Below are positions 32,783 through 41,736 of a stretch of DNA of 64,000 nucleotides, one piece after another (the stretch's first letter is position 1; every line of letters begins with the position of its first letter). Under the pieces are notes generated by a model. That model had not been told where the DNA came from and ran no database searches. It was given only the letters and a program-made list of their open reading frames with translations. Position numbers and translations under genes: made by a program. The DNA is from Clostridiales bacterium (GTDB lineage: Bacteria; Bacillota; Clostridia; Oscillospirales; CAG-272): NCBI GenBank assembly GCA_022791685.1, contig JAAVZO010000001.1:156527-220526 (forward strand), read 5' to 3'.

Positions 32783-34114
32783 TTATTTCGCCAAAAGCAG
32801 ACCAAACTGCTCAAGGTTTTTGCACAGATCTTTCAGGAAGCGTGCAGCCGGTGCGCCGTCAAGTGCGCGGTGGTCAAAGGTAAGCGAAAGTCCCATCGCC
32901 GGATAGGTCGAGCCGTCCTCTTTAAGTCTATATGTCACACAGTCAACGCCGAGGATGCAGACCTGCGGCGGATTGATAACAGGTGTGAAGCTCTCAATAC
33001 CGAGCGAGCCAAGATTGGTTACAGTGAATGTACCGCCGGTGAGCTTGTCAGGAGAAATTGCGCCGCTCTGAGTTTCCTTGATAAGTGACTTTGCCTTGAC
33101 TGAAAGCTCGTTGAGCGAAAGCTTCTGAGCCGCTGCAAGAGTCGGTACCATCAGTCCGCGCTCAGTATCAACTGCAATTCCGAGATTTACATCGTCGAAT
33201 ACGCGGATGAATTCATCAAGCCAATGTGCGTTACAATCCTTATGCTGCATAAGCGTCTTTGCCGTTGCGAACAGCACCATATCGTTGATCGTAATGTTTG
33301 CCATGCCAAGCGCTTCTCCGCTATCCTTTACCTTTGCACGGAATGCGAGCAGCTCTGTTGCATCAAATGATGAATTCAGCGTGAGCTGAGCCATATTCGA
33401 GAGCGATGCGTGCATTGATTTCGCAATGACCTTTCGGATATTGGTAAGCTTAACATCCGTATATACGTTGCTTTCAGCAACAGCGCTCACATTTTCGGGT
33501 ACAGCTGCAACTGGAGCAACAGGTGTCTCGACGATCTCAGGAGCAGCTTCAAGTGCTGACTTGTCGCCAGCGAGCCACTTTTCAAGTGCTTCACGCGAAG
33601 CAGTTGCGCCATTATCAAGCAGCTTATTTACATCGCGCTCGATAATACGTCCCATCGGACCTGTAGCCTCTGCCTTAGAAAGGTCAGCACCCGCGCGCAG
33701 AGCGAGATTCTTTGCTCGCGGTGAAATGCGCAGACGCTCTCCATCAGCTTCACTGACTGTAGGAGCGATGATTTCAGCTTCAAGTTTTGCTTCAGTAACT
33801 GTTTCCTTTGCAGAATCAGGTTCGGCTTCTTTAACCGATTCAGCCTGCTTTGGAAGCAGTGCGCTGATATCCTCACCTACTTCACCGATTATGCAGACGG
33901 TATCAAGACATGGAACGTCGTCGCCTGCCTCTGCAAGTATTTCGAGCAGCACTCCGGCGACCTCGGACTTTTCATCGAAGCTCGACTTGTCAGTCTCATA
34001 TGAGAATAGTACATCGCCGACCTGCACAGTGTCGCCTTTTTGTTTCTGCCACTCTGTAATAATGCAGCTCTCGACGCTCTGCCCCTGACGGGGCATAATA
34101 ACTGCGGTTGCCAT
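32783..34114 (-). CDS. Dihydrolipoamide acyltransferase (E2)
   Basis: 443 residues. One N-terminal lipoyl domain with lipoyl-Lys in ETDKSSF (Lys43), an Ala/Pro/Val-rich linker, a peripheral subunit-binding domain (RISPRAKNLALRAG, about 128-160), a second Ala/Pro/Val-rich linker, and a catalytic domain ending with DHRALDG (the His-x-x-x-Asp active site). It forms the core of the 2-oxoacid dehydrogenase complex and moves acyl groups to CoA. It is placed directly after the DeoR gene (30-bp gap) and before E3. Confidence 0.93.
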   Translation of the reverse strand: MATAVIMPRQGQSVESCIITEWQKQKGDTVQVGDVLFSYETDKSSFDEKSEVAGVLLEILAEAGDDVPCLDTVCIIGEVGEDISALLPKQAESVKEAEPDSAKETVTEAKLEAEIIAPTVSEADGERLRISPRAKNLALRAGADLSKAEATGPMGRIIERDVNKLLDNGATASREALEKWLAGDKSALEAAPEIVETPVAPVAAVPENVSAVAESNVYTDVKLTNIRKVIAKSMHASLSNMAQLTLNSSFDATELLAFRAKVKDSGEALGMANITINDMVLFATAKTLMQHKDCNAHWLDEFIRVFDDVNLGIAVDTERGLMVPTLAAAQKLSLNELSVKAKSLIKETQSGAISPDKLTGGTFTVTNLGSLGIESFTPVINPPQVCILGVDCVTYRLKEDGSTYPAMGLSLTFDHRALDGAPAARFLKDLCKNLEQFGLLLAK

Positions 34115-34144
34115 ATTATGTGTTCATCCTTTCAAGATTTAATT

Positions 34145-34912
34145 TTATCCGGTTACGATGACCTCAACACCCGCTTTCATCGCTGCTACAGCGATATCAT
34201 CGGGCAGATAATCGTTGGTTACAATGGTGTGAACATTATTAAGCTGACAGAATGTGAACGGCAGACAGCGGTTGAGCTTGGAATCATCCATAAGTACAAC
34301 TACCTTGCGCGCCTTTTCAACAACCATACGCTTTAATTCACATTCTGAATAGTTACCGCTCGTGAAGCCGTCCTTAAACGACAGTCCCGACGGCACTATA
34401 AAAGCTATATCAATATTTATATCAGCTAAAAATTTAAGTGCCTGATTTCCTGAGATCGATACATTTTCGCGGTTTATCATTCCGCCAACTAAATTAACGA
34501 TAGGCTGCGTTTTCTTTATAAGCTCCAGTGCGATGTTTGGACCGGTCGTAGTTATCGCATGACGCTCGTCTGGAAGCATAGCCGCCAGCTTCAGCACTGT
34601 CGTACCCGAGTCGAGAAAGAGCGAACGCCCCGTTTCAATAAGATCGATTGCACGTCTCGCGATCCGTTCCTTTGCGGTCATATTTTCATTGAGACGCTGA
34701 TGGAAGGAATCCTCCATAGAAGTTGTAATAAACTTCATCGAACGTGCTCCGCCCCGCACTTTAATAGCATCACCCTGCTTTTCGAAGTATTCGATATCAC
34801 GCCTTAGCGTCATACTTGATACATCCGGAAAGCTTTCCTCCAGCTCTTTAAGCGAAATAAACGGCTTTTCAGTTAGAAGCGCCTTTATTATCGCTCTGCG
34901 TGAGGAATTCAT
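34145..34912 (-). CDS. DeoR family transcriptional regulator
   Basis: 255 residues. N-terminal DeoR HTH (ALLTEKPFISLKELEESF, SSMTLRRDIEYFEKQG) and a C-terminal sugar-phosphate sensor domain (FLDSGTTVLKLAAML, VNLVGGMINRENVSISG). DeoR repressors respond to sugar phosphates. It is the first gene of the E2-E3-E1 operon, thus probably autoregulated together with the complex. The second ATG (34912) fits better with AAAGGA spacing. Two nested palindromes lie between promoter and gene. Confidence 0.92.
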   Translation of the reverse strand: MNSSRRAIIKALLTEKPFISLKELEESFPDVSSMTLRRDIEYFEKQGDAIKVRGGARSMKFITTSMEDSFHQRLNENMTAKERIARRAIDLIETGRSLFLDSGTTVLKLAAMLPDERHAITTTGPNIALELIKKTQPIVNLVGGMINRENVSISGNQALKFLADINIDIAFIVPSGLSFKDGFTSGNYSECELKRMVVEKARKVVVLMDDSKLNRCLPFTFCQLNNVHTIVTNDYLPDDIAVAAMKAGVEVIVTG

Positions 34913-34937
34913 AGCATTCATCCTTTCTTATACTATT

Positions 34938-34987
34938 CTGGCATTAAGCTGCAATCGACATTCGATTGCATTTTAACATTATGCCAG
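34938..34987. promoter_or_regulatory. Candidate DeoR operators
   Basis: TGCAATCG-acatt-CGATTGCA (34950-34970), perfect 8-bp arms, lies within a wider dyad CTGGCAT (34938-34944) / ATGCCAG (34981-34987). Both are downstream of the predicted start of transcription. Confidence 0.6.
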
Positions 34988-35012
34988 TTAAATTTAACAT
35001 ATCACAATTTAT

Positions 35013-35041
35013 ATTGTAACACATTCAAGCGCATTTGTCAA
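35013..35041 (-). promoter_or_regulatory. Promoter of the deoR-E2-E3-E1 operon
   Basis: Minus strand: TTGACA (35036-35041), 17 nt, TACAAT (35013-35018), extended TGT. Confidence 0.82.
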
Positions 35042-35124
35042 TGCTAAACTGCATTTTTGATGTAACTAATTTTCCATAATAATAGCCGACAAGATAACGA
35101 ATATTCTAACCATAGCAAAACATA

Positions 35125-35153
35125 TTGACAATCAATCCCGGTTGTGATATAAT
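35125..35153 (+). promoter_or_regulatory. Promoter of the DUF4838/DUF89 pair
   Basis: TTGACA (35125-35130), 17 nt, TATAAT (35148-35153), extended -10 TGA. Confidence 0.87.
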
Positions 35154-35217
35154 TGAGGAGCAAATTCACTTCTGTTAAGAGAGATTTTGTAAGAAAGAAA
35201 AGAAAGATGGTAGTATT

Positions 35218-36183
35218 ATGATCAATAATAAAGAACTCACTGGAAGTGTGCTCATTCATCCTGATGAGCTTGACAGCGTATGGATATCCGAAGCAGTGCG
35301 TCTTGGTATACCGCGAATCGGTCTGCACCCGGTCGGCGGCGCTGAAGCGCATAATTCACTTAGAGAACTGCTTGAACAGCTAAAAACTCCTGAATTCCGC
35401 AAAATGATCAATGAAGCCGTAGATAATGGAATCGAGATAGAGTACGAAATGCACACAGCACGATATCTTCTTCCAGCTGATAAATTCGCAACTCACCCGG
35501 AATGGTTCCGTCAGAATGCTGACGGAGTAAGAACCCCTGACAAAAATTGCTGTGCAACAAATAAAGACGCTCTCGAATTCATGGCAAAACGCGCGGCTGA
35601 CACTGTAAAACAGCTCTACCGTTCAACTCATAGATATTATTTTTGGCTCGACGATGCTTCTGACAGCGCCTGCCATTGCCCAAGCTGTAAAAATTACACT
35701 CCGTCTGAACAGCAGATGCTAATAATGAATGCACTGCTCGCTGGTATAAAAACAGTTGATCCGGAAGCAAAGCTCGCCTTTCTTGCATATTCGGACTGCA
35801 AACAGCCGCCGGAAAAGGTCAAACCTGATGATGGTATATTTCTCGAATATGCGCCGATGGACCGAGATTACCACATTGCAATGAATGACCCGTCCTCAGC
35901 TAAAAATGCGGCACAGTGCAAATATCCAGAAGCACTCTTAAAATGCTTTGGCAAAAAAGACGCTAAGCTGCTTGAATATTGGCTTGACAACTCGCTGTTT
36001 TCAAATTGGAAAAAGCCACCGAAGGCATTTACACCAGACACAGCAGTTATTGAAGCAGACGCAGCATATTATAAGGAGCTCGGATTTACAGATATAGCCA
36101 CATTCGCCTGCTATCTCGGTGCAGACTACCGTGAACTACACGGTATGCCTGATATAACACCATACGCAAAAATACTAAAATAA
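35218..36183 (+). CDS. DUF4838-like protein
   Basis: 321 residues without a signal peptide. It has the pattern of the DUF4838 domain found in glycan-related proteins: HPEWFRQNADGVRT, CCATNKDALEFMAKRA, then YYFWLDDASDSACHCPSC, a cysteine-rich segment possibly binding metal, and LEYAPMDRDY. DUF4838 proteins are often fused to or next to glycoside hydrolases, and a TIM-barrel hydrolase-like fold is likely; catalytic function is not established. It precedes the DUF89 gene by 18 bp. Confidence 0.65.
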   Translation: MINNKELTGSVLIHPDELDSVWISEAVRLGIPRIGLHPVGGAEAHNSLRELLEQLKTPEFRKMINEAVDNGIEIEYEMHTARYLLPADKFATHPEWFRQNADGVRTPDKNCCATNKDALEFMAKRAADTVKQLYRSTHRYYFWLDDASDSACHCPSCKNYTPSEQQMLIMNALLAGIKTVDPEAKLAFLAYSDCKQPPEKVKPDDGIFLEYAPMDRDYHIAMNDPSSAKNAAQCKYPEALLKCFGKKDAKLLEYWLDNSLFSNWKKPPKAFTPDTAVIEADAAYYKELGFTDIATFACYLGADYRELHGMPDITPYAKILK

Positions 36184-36201
36184 ACCTTAGATGGAGTAAT
36201 A

Positions 36202-37086
36202 ATGAACTCAATCAAACTAAACCCCGAATGTATCCGCTGCCTTGTAAAAAAGCAGCTCGCACGCGTACCAAAGCAAAGCGATATGCTCGACGAAATTAAA
36301 TTTATTCAAAATGTACTTCGAGTTATCGCCGACGCACCGATAACCTCTTCTGCACCTGAATTGGTCGCACAGATCGATGTCATACGTCGTGATATTTTTG
36401 GAAGCATAGAGGATTATAGTGATATCAAGCGATATTTCAATCAGCTGATGTTATCGCTTGAACCTGAGCTTACGAATAGCTTGTCTAATTCCGCTGACCC
36501 GCTTAAGCTCGCAGTACAGTATGCTATGACCGGAAATTACATAGATTTTGCCGCAATGGAAAGCGTCAATGAGGACAAGTTGCGTGAGCTGCTCCGTAAA
36601 GCGAAAGATATAGAGCTTGATAACAATGTATATGCTCAGCTGCAAAATGAACTGAGATCGGCTAAACGTATGGTTTTTCTGACAGATAACTGTGGTGAGA
36701 TAGTGCTTGACAAACTGCTTGTTAAAACTATAAGACAGCAATATCCACTCGATATTACAATAATAGTGCGAGGCGGAGAGGCAGTCAATGACGCAACGCT
36801 TGCGGACGCTGAACAAATTAATCTTGCCGATATCGCACCTGTGATCGGAAACGGAAACAATATCGCAGGAACGGTGCTTAATTGCTTATCCAATGAAGCG
36901 CGTGATAAAATCGAATCCGCTGACCTCATTATTGCAAAAGGACAGGGAAATTTCGAGACACTCTATGGATGCGGACGGAATATATACTATTTGTTCATGT
37001 GCAAATGCAAGATGTTTGCCGAGCGCTTTGGAGTACCTCAGCTTTCAGGAATGCTGCTCAATGAAAGAAAGCTTAGTATTCTATAA
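36202..37086 (+). CDS. DUF89/ARMT1-like damage-control phosphatase
   Basis: 294 residues. N-terminal CIRCLVKKQ (a CxxC typical of the prokaryotic DUF89 subgroup), then FLTDNCGEIVLDK with the catalytic-site Asp and Asn, VRGGEAVNDAT, and KGQGNFETL. DUF89 enzymes are metal-dependent phosphatases that hydrolyse harmful or excess sugar phosphates. Co-transcribed with the DUF4838 gene, so a role in sugar metabolism is plausible. The next gene start is the thiamin leader. Confidence 0.85.
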   Translation: MNSIKLNPECIRCLVKKQLARVPKQSDMLDEIKFIQNVLRVIADAPITSSAPELVAQIDVIRRDIFGSIEDYSDIKRYFNQLMLSLEPELTNSLSNSADPLKLAVQYAMTGNYIDFAAMESVNEDKLRELLRKAKDIELDNNVYAQLQNELRSAKRMVFLTDNCGEIVLDKLLVKTIRQQYPLDITIIVRGGEAVNDATLADAEQINLADIAPVIGNGNNIAGTVLNCLSNEARDKIESADLIIAKGQGNFETLYGCGRNIYYLFMCKCKMFAERFGVPQLSGMLLNERKLSIL

Positions 37087-37128
37087 TTATCATATTTTCA
37101 ACAATATCGTATTTTATATCAAAATGGC

Positions 37129-37157
37129 TTGACAAACCAATAAAATAATGATATAAT
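37129..37157 (+). promoter_or_regulatory. Promoter of the thiamin operon
   Basis: TTGACA (37129-37134), 17 nt, TATAAT (37152-37157), extended -10 TGA. Confidence 0.87.
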
Positions 37158-37164
37158 AATCTCA

Positions 37165-37263
37165 ATAGCAGGGGAGCTCGTTTGGCGGGCTGAGAGGAAG
37201 TACTCGAACTTCGACCCTTTACCTGATGCGGATAATGCCGCCGTAGGAAGTCTTGTCGAAGTT
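37165..37263 (+). promoter_or_regulatory. TPP riboswitch (THI element)
   Basis: All conserved parts are present: GGGGAGC (37171-37177), CTGAGAGG (37190-37197), CGACCC (37212-37217), ACCTGA (37221-37226) and GGATAATGCC (37230-37239), then CGTAGGAAG. AACTTCGAC in the aptamer (37207-37215) is exactly complementary to GTCGAAGTT (37255-37263), a candidate switch helix. High TPP should favour the terminator at 37289. Confidence 0.95.
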
Positions 37264-37288
37264 TAAAATTTCAACTATAGATTCTCTC

Positions 37289-37327
37289 GGAGACACCGAT
37301 TCAAATCAGGTGTCTCCTGTTTTTTTG
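37289..37327 (+). terminator. Riboswitch-controlled terminator
   Basis: GGAGACACC / GGTGTCTCC with an 11-nt loop, followed by a TG and seven T. Confidence 0.9.
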
Positions 37328-37347
37328 CTTTAGAAAGGATCGGTGAT

Positions 37348-37543
37348 AAAACGGCATATGCGTATCATTTGATGCGCAGTTCAGATAGAGGGGGAGCGCC
37401 CTGTATCGTAGTAACAGCGATGGGAAGCCGTGTTCCGGCGTGAGAGGAAACCAGAAAGTTTCGACCGAACTTCTTGCGGGATAGTTGTATTATTCTATTC
37501 CGCAGTCATTTCTGACAGGGAAGCGACGCTGTTATGCCGTTTT
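37348..37543 (+). promoter_or_regulatory. Second structured leader before thiW, TPP-aptamer-like half
   Basis: AAAACGGCATA (37348-37358) pairs perfectly with TATGCCGTTTT (37533-37543) and encloses about 175 nt with several further hairpins: TGCGTATC/GATGCGCA, GCCG/CGGC, GAAAC/GTTTC and GCGGGATAG/CTATTCCGC. GGGGAGC (37391-37397), TGAGAGG (37441-37447) and CGACC (37462-37466) match the pyrimidine-sensing half of the TPP aptamer, whereas ACCTGA and GGATAATGCC are missing. It could be a degenerate TPP switch or a sensor of another thiamin-related ligand. Confidence 0.55.
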
Positions 37544-37574
37544 CTCTGCATTTCATTTCAAAGGAGCAAAATCA

Positions 37575-38093
37575 ATGAAAAAAAGTAACATCCGAAAATT
37601 AGCGATCGCCGGCATTTTAGCTGCCGTAGCAGTGGTTGGAAGTATGTTTCAGTTTCCAGCATTCGGAAGCAACTGCGCACCTGTACAGCATATGGTGAAC
37701 ATATTCTGCGCAATATTCCTCGGTCCGTCGTGGGGAGTCGGAGTGGCATTCTCAGCAAGTCTGCTGCGAAATATCCTATCGCTCGGAAGCCCGATGGCTT
37801 TCCCGGGAAGTATGCTCGGTGCACTATTGTGCGGTCTTATATACTGGAAAACTAAAAAAATCCTGCCGACGCTTATCGGCGAGGTATTCGGAACTGCGGT
37901 GCTCGGCGGACTTTGCGCTTATCCAGTTGCAATATTCGTAATGGGCAAAAATGCAGGCGATATCGCATTCTACGCCTACATAGTTCCATTCCTCATTTCG
38001 ACAGCGGCAGGCGCTATTATTTCGGGGATCGTCGTTTATTCATTAAAGAAAACCGGAGTGCTTGATAAAATCAAAAACAGTCTGGAGAAATAG
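37575..38093 (+). CDS. thiW: ThiW, predicted thiazole transporter (ECF S component)
   Basis: 172 residues, mostly hydrophobic with five to six membrane segments. It contains FPAFGSNCAPVQHMVNIFC and FLGPSWGVGVAFSASLLRN, the conserved region of ThiW. This family is regulated by TPP riboswitches and is predicted to import the thiazole moiety of thiamin, using a shared ECF energising module encoded elsewhere. AAGGAG lies 8 nt before the ATG at 37575; an upstream in-frame start would lie in the structured leader. First gene of the thiamin operon. Confidence 0.92.
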   Translation: MKKSNIRKLAIAGILAAVAVVGSMFQFPAFGSNCAPVQHMVNIFCAIFLGPSWGVGVAFSASLLRNILSLGSPMAFPGSMLGALLCGLIYWKTKKILPTLIGEVFGTAVLGGLCAYPVAIFVMGKNAGDIAFYAYIVPFLISTAAGAIISGIVVYSLKKTGVLDKIKNSLEK

Positions 38094-38132
38094 CTACCGC
38101 TGTGCTCCAGACAAAACAAGGATGGAGTACAT

Positions 38133-39440
38133 ATGAATTACGCAACTCAAATGGAAGCTGCACGTGCCGGTATCATTACCGATGAAATGAAGGCGGTCGC
38201 AGCAAAAGAATCAATTTCCGAGGAAAAGCTTCGTGCACTTATTGCAGAGGGAAAGGTCATAATCCCATGCAATAAGCTGCACAAGGCAATATCTCCAAAC
38301 GGCGTAGGCGCGGCGCTGAAAACAAAAATCAATGTCAATCTTGGCACATCGCGAGATATGAAGGACCTTGATACTGAGCTTGAAAAGGTAAACAGCGCAG
38401 TGTCGATGGGTGCGGAAGCGATAATGGACCTCAGCTCGTGCGGCGATACTCGCAAATTTCGTCGCCGTCTTACCAAAACCTGCCCGGCGATGATAGGCAC
38501 TGTGCCGATTTACGACGCAGTCGTATATTATCACAAGCCGCTCATTAAGATAACCACCGAAGAATGGCTCGATATAGTGCGTATGCACGCTGAGGATGGC
38601 GTGGACTTCATGACAATCCACTGCGGAATAAACCGCGATACGGCCGCTAAATTCAAACGAAACAAGCGAATGATGAATATCGTATCGCGCGGCGGCTCGA
38701 TTATATTTGCGTGGATGGAGATGACAGGAAACGAAAATCCATTCTACGAGCATTTCGACGAGATCCTCGATATCTGCCGCGAATATGACGTTACGCTCAG
38801 TCTTGGCGACGCTTGCCGTCCAGGGTGCCTATCCGACGGAACTGACACTGCTCAGATAGAAGAGCTTATCACACTCGGTGAGCTCACAAAGCGCGCGTGG
38901 GCTAAGGACGTGCAGGTCATGATCGAAGGTCCAGGACATATGCCGATGAACCAGATTGCTGCCAACATGGAGATACAGAAGACTCTCTGCCACGGCGCAC
39001 CATTCTACGTACTCGGTCCGATAGTTACCGATATTGCGCCCGGCTACGACCATATCACATCAGCAATCGGCGGCGCAATCGCAGCTCAGAACGGCGCGGC
39101 ATTCTTATGCTATGTCACCCCTGCTGAGCACCTCAGACTGCCAGACGTGAACGATGTTAAAGAAGGTATCATCGCTGCCAAAATAGCTGCTCACGCCGCT
39201 GATATCGCTAAGGGACTGCCAGGTGCGAAGGATTGGGATGACGAAATGTCGCAGGCACGTCATAAGCTCGACTGGAATCGTATGTTTGAGCTTTCGATAG
39301 ATCCAGAAAAAGCGCGAGCATATCGTGAATCGTCGAAGCCTCAGAAAGAGGATACCTGTAGTATGTGCGGTAACTTCTGTGCGGTCAAGAATGTAAATCG
39401 CATACTCGACGGCGAAATAGTCACTATTTTCGACGAATAA
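38133..39440 (+). CDS. thiC: Phosphomethylpyrimidine synthase
   Basis: 435 residues, the shorter (bacterial anaerobe) type of ThiC. It converts aminoimidazole ribotide to HMP phosphate by radical SAM chemistry. The C-terminal cluster motif is CSMCGNFC (CxxCxxxxC). Conserved [21 protein letters not shown] and [17 protein letters not shown] are present. The stop overlaps the start of thiM (TAATG). Confidence 0.98.
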   Translation: MNYATQMEAARAGIITDEMKAVAAKESISEEKLRALIAEGKVIIPCNKLHKAISPNGVGAALKTKINVNLGTSRDMKDLDTELEKVNSAVSMGAEAIMDLSSCGDTRKFRRRLTKTCPAMIGTVPIYDAVVYYHKPLIKITTEEWLDIVRMHAEDGVDFMTIHCGINRDTAAKFKRNKRMMNIVSRGGSIIFAWMEMTGNENPFYEHFDEILDICREYDVTLSLGDACRPGCLSDGTDTAQIEELITLGELTKRAWAKDVQVMIEGPGHMPMNQIAANMEIQKTLCHGAPFYVLGPIVTDIAPGYDHITSAIGGAIAAQNGAAFLCYVTPAEHLRLPDVNDVKEGIIAAKIAAHAADIAKGLPGAKDWDDEMSQARHKLDWNRMFELSIDPEKARAYRESSKPQKEDTCSMCGNFCAVKNVNRILDGEIVTIFDE

Positions 39441-40273
39441 TGTTTGGAAAATATCTAAGTAAGCTGCACAATAGTCGACCGCTGATACACTGTATAACAA
39501 ACTACGTCACGGCTAACGACTGTGCGAATATCCTGCTCGCGTGCGGCGCTTCTCCGATAATGACCGACGATATCGGCGAGGTCGAGGAGATAGCCGCACT
39601 CAGTGCAGGATTATGTATAAATCTCGGCACGTTGAATCAGAAGAAGATACCGTCAATGCTCGTAGCTGGCAGGGTTAGCCGTCAACGTGGGAATCCAACG
39701 CTGCTCGACCCGGTCGGTGCAGGCAGCTCGAAACTGCGCACATCTACCGCACTAAGACTTATCGACGAGGTGGGATTTGACGTAATACGCGGCAACCTTT
39801 CCGAAATACGCGCGCTCAGTCTCGGTGTAAGCAATGTGGGCGGCGTTGATTCGTCGGAACAGCTGAATGACAGCGATATCGAATGCTGCGCAGAACTTGC
39901 GCGAAGCTATGCTATATCAACTGGAGCAGTGATAGTAATAACCGGGGAAATCGACATTGTTGCAGATTCGCGGGGCGTATATTTTATACGCAACGGACAC
40001 CCTATAATGAGCCGCATTACCGGAACTGGCTGTCAGCTTTCGGCGCTGATGACTGCGTTTATCGCATCAAATCGCGACAATATCTGCGGTGCGGCTGCGG
40101 CGGCAGTGTGCGCAATGGGAGTGTGCGGTGAGCTTGCCGCCACACGCATGAGCGAGCTTGACGGGAACGCATCCTGCCGGAACTACCTTATCGATGCGAT
40201 ATTCAACCTCTCGCCGGAAAAGCTCGATAGAATGGCTAAATATTCGTATATGGAGAAAAATAATGAAGCTTGA
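39440..40273 (+). CDS. thiM: Hydroxyethylthiazole kinase
   Basis: 277 residues of the ThiM ribokinase-like fold: PLIHCITNYVTANDCAN, ASPIMTDD, LLDPVGAGSSKLR, VIVITGEID and the GTGCQLSA anion-hole/catalytic Cys motif. It phosphorylates 4-methyl-5-hydroxyethylthiazole, the salvage route to thiazole phosphate. It overlaps thiC by one base and thiE by 11 bases. Confidence 0.97.
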   Translation: MFGKYLSKLHNSRPLIHCITNYVTANDCANILLACGASPIMTDDIGEVEEIAALSAGLCINLGTLNQKKIPSMLVAGRVSRQRGNPTLLDPVGAGSSKLRTSTALRLIDEVGFDVIRGNLSEIRALSLGVSNVGGVDSSEQLNDSDIECCAELARSYAISTGAVIVITGEIDIVADSRGVYFIRNGHPIMSRITGTGCQLSALMTAFIASNRDNICGAAAAAVCAMGVCGELAATRMSELDGNASCRNYLIDAIFNLSPEKLDRMAKYSYMEKNNEA

Positions 40274-40910
40274 TAATAGCACAATGAGGCTTTATGCTGT
40301 TACCGACAGTGCATGGATCGGACGGCAAACACTGTATGAACAGGTGGAATGCGCACTCCGCGGCGGCGTTACCTGCGTTCAGCTGCGCGAGAAGCATAAA
40401 AATACCGCCGAACTGCTCGATGAAGCAATAAAGCTGCGTGAACTGTGCGGTAGTTACAATGTTCCGTTTATTATCAACGATAATGTTGAGTTAGCGCTGA
40501 AATCCGGTGCTGACGGTGTACATGTCGGTCAGGACGATATGAACGTCGCTGAACTGCGAAAATTAGTCGGCGATAATTTTATAATCGGTGCGTCAGCTCA
40601 TAATGTGAATGAGGCAATTCAAGCTGAACGTGATGGTGCGGACTATCTCGGAGTAGGTGCAGTTTTTGCGACCTCCACTAAATCGGACGCTTCCCCACTT
40701 TCATTCGATACGCTGCGCGCCATAACCGACATAGTATCGATTCCGGTCGTCGCTATTGGCGGCATAAACCGTGAGCGGATATTAAAATTAACCGGAAGCG
40801 GTGTCGATGGAGTAGCGCTCGTGTCGGCGATATTTTCGGCTGAGGACATCGAAAGTGAATGCCGCAAGCTGAGGGAACTGTCGAATAGGATGGTGACAGG
40901 GAACGCATGA
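40263..40910 (+). CDS. thiE: Thiamin phosphate synthase
   Basis: 215 residues, TIM barrel. Conserved VQLREKH, FIINDNVELALKSGADGVHVGQDD, GASAHNVNEA and VAIGGI are present. It joins HMP pyrophosphate and thiazole phosphate. The ATG at 40263 has TGGAG upstream inside thiM; a longer frame from 40158 lacks similarity to the family. It overlaps thiD by four bases (ATGA). Confidence 0.97.
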   Translation: MKLDNSTMRLYAVTDSAWIGRQTLYEQVECALRGGVTCVQLREKHKNTAELLDEAIKLRELCGSYNVPFIINDNVELALKSGADGVHVGQDDMNVAELRKLVGDNFIIGASAHNVNEAIQAERDGADYLGVGAVFATSTKSDASPLSFDTLRAITDIVSIPVVAIGGINRERILKLTGSGVDGVALVSAIFSAEDIESECRKLRELSNRMVTGNA

Positions 40911-41686
40911 ATACGGTACTCACAATCGCCGGTTCAGATTGCAGCGGCGGTGCCGGAATACAGGCGGATATTAAAACGATAACTGCACATAAACTTTACG
41001 CGATGAGCGTTATAACTGCGCTTACGGCACAAAATACGACCGGAGTTTACGGTATCTGCAACACTCCGCCTGAATTTGTGAAAAAGCAGCTCGACTGTAT
41101 TTTTACCGATATTTTCCCTGACAGCGTCAAAATCGGCATGGTGGCGAATGAAGCTATAATTAAAGTCATCGCTGAGCAACTGCGGCATTATAATGCAAAA
41201 AATATCGTCATAGATCCGGTAATGGTATCGTCGAGCGGAACACCGCTTATGTCAGATGAAGCTCGAGTAGCACTCGAATATGAGCTGATGCCGCTTGCAT
41301 CACTCATAACACCGAATTTAGCTGAAGCTGAGGTTTTATGCGGCTTTGCGGTAAAAAATAAAGCGGATATGATATCCGCCGCAAAAGATATATCAGCACG
41401 TTTTAGCTGTTCAGCTTTAGTCAAGGGCGGGCATCTCAATGGCTGCTCAGATGATATTTTATACGATGGTGAAAATATTACTGAATTCTCTGCCAAACGG
41501 ATAAATAATCCAAACACGCACGGTACAGGATGTACGCTGTCATCCGCAATAGCCTGTGGTCTCGCGCGCGGCGATATAATGTCGATCAGCGTTGCAAATG
41601 CGAAGGAATATCTTACTGGTGCGATTGGTGCTATGCTCGACCTTGGTCATGGATCTGGACCTCTTGACCATATGTTTAGTCTTTAA
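40907..41686 (+). CDS. thiD: HMP / HMP-phosphate kinase
   Basis: 259 residues, ribokinase fold: TIAGSDCSGGAGIQADIKT at the N-terminus, VIDPVMVSSSGTPLM, LVKGGH and THGTGCTLSSAIA. It phosphorylates HMP twice to give the pyrophosphate used by ThiE. Last gene of the operon; terminator 4 bp after the stop. Confidence 0.97.
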   Translation: MNTVLTIAGSDCSGGAGIQADIKTITAHKLYAMSVITALTAQNTTGVYGICNTPPEFVKKQLDCIFTDIFPDSVKIGMVANEAIIKVIAEQLRHYNAKNIVIDPVMVSSSGTPLMSDEARVALEYELMPLASLITPNLAEAEVLCGFAVKNKADMISAAKDISARFSCSALVKGGHLNGCSDDILYDGENITEFSAKRINNPNTHGTGCTLSSAIACGLARGDIMSISVANAKEYLTGAIGAMLDLGHGSGPLDHMFSL

Positions 41687-41690
41687 TATA

Positions 41691-41726
41691 AAAATCCTCC
41701 TTCCGATATTGGAAAGAGGATTTTTT
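41691..41726. terminator. Terminator of the thiamin operon, shared with the convergent kinase gene
   Basis: AAAATCCTCCTTCC / GGAAAGAGGATTTT (one mismatch), then TT. Confidence 0.88.
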
Positions 41727-41736
41727 GTATTGCTAT

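Noticed and set aside
33426..34088. Long open frame on the plus strand opposite the E2 gene
   Set aside because: It is antisense to a firmly identified gene; the Ser/Ala-rich composition reflects the third-codon pattern of the real gene.
37380..37500. Cobalamin riboswitch, because of GGGAAGCCG...CCGGC before thiW
   Set aside because: No B12 box and no conserved core; the similarity to a TPP aptamer arm and the thiamin context fit better.
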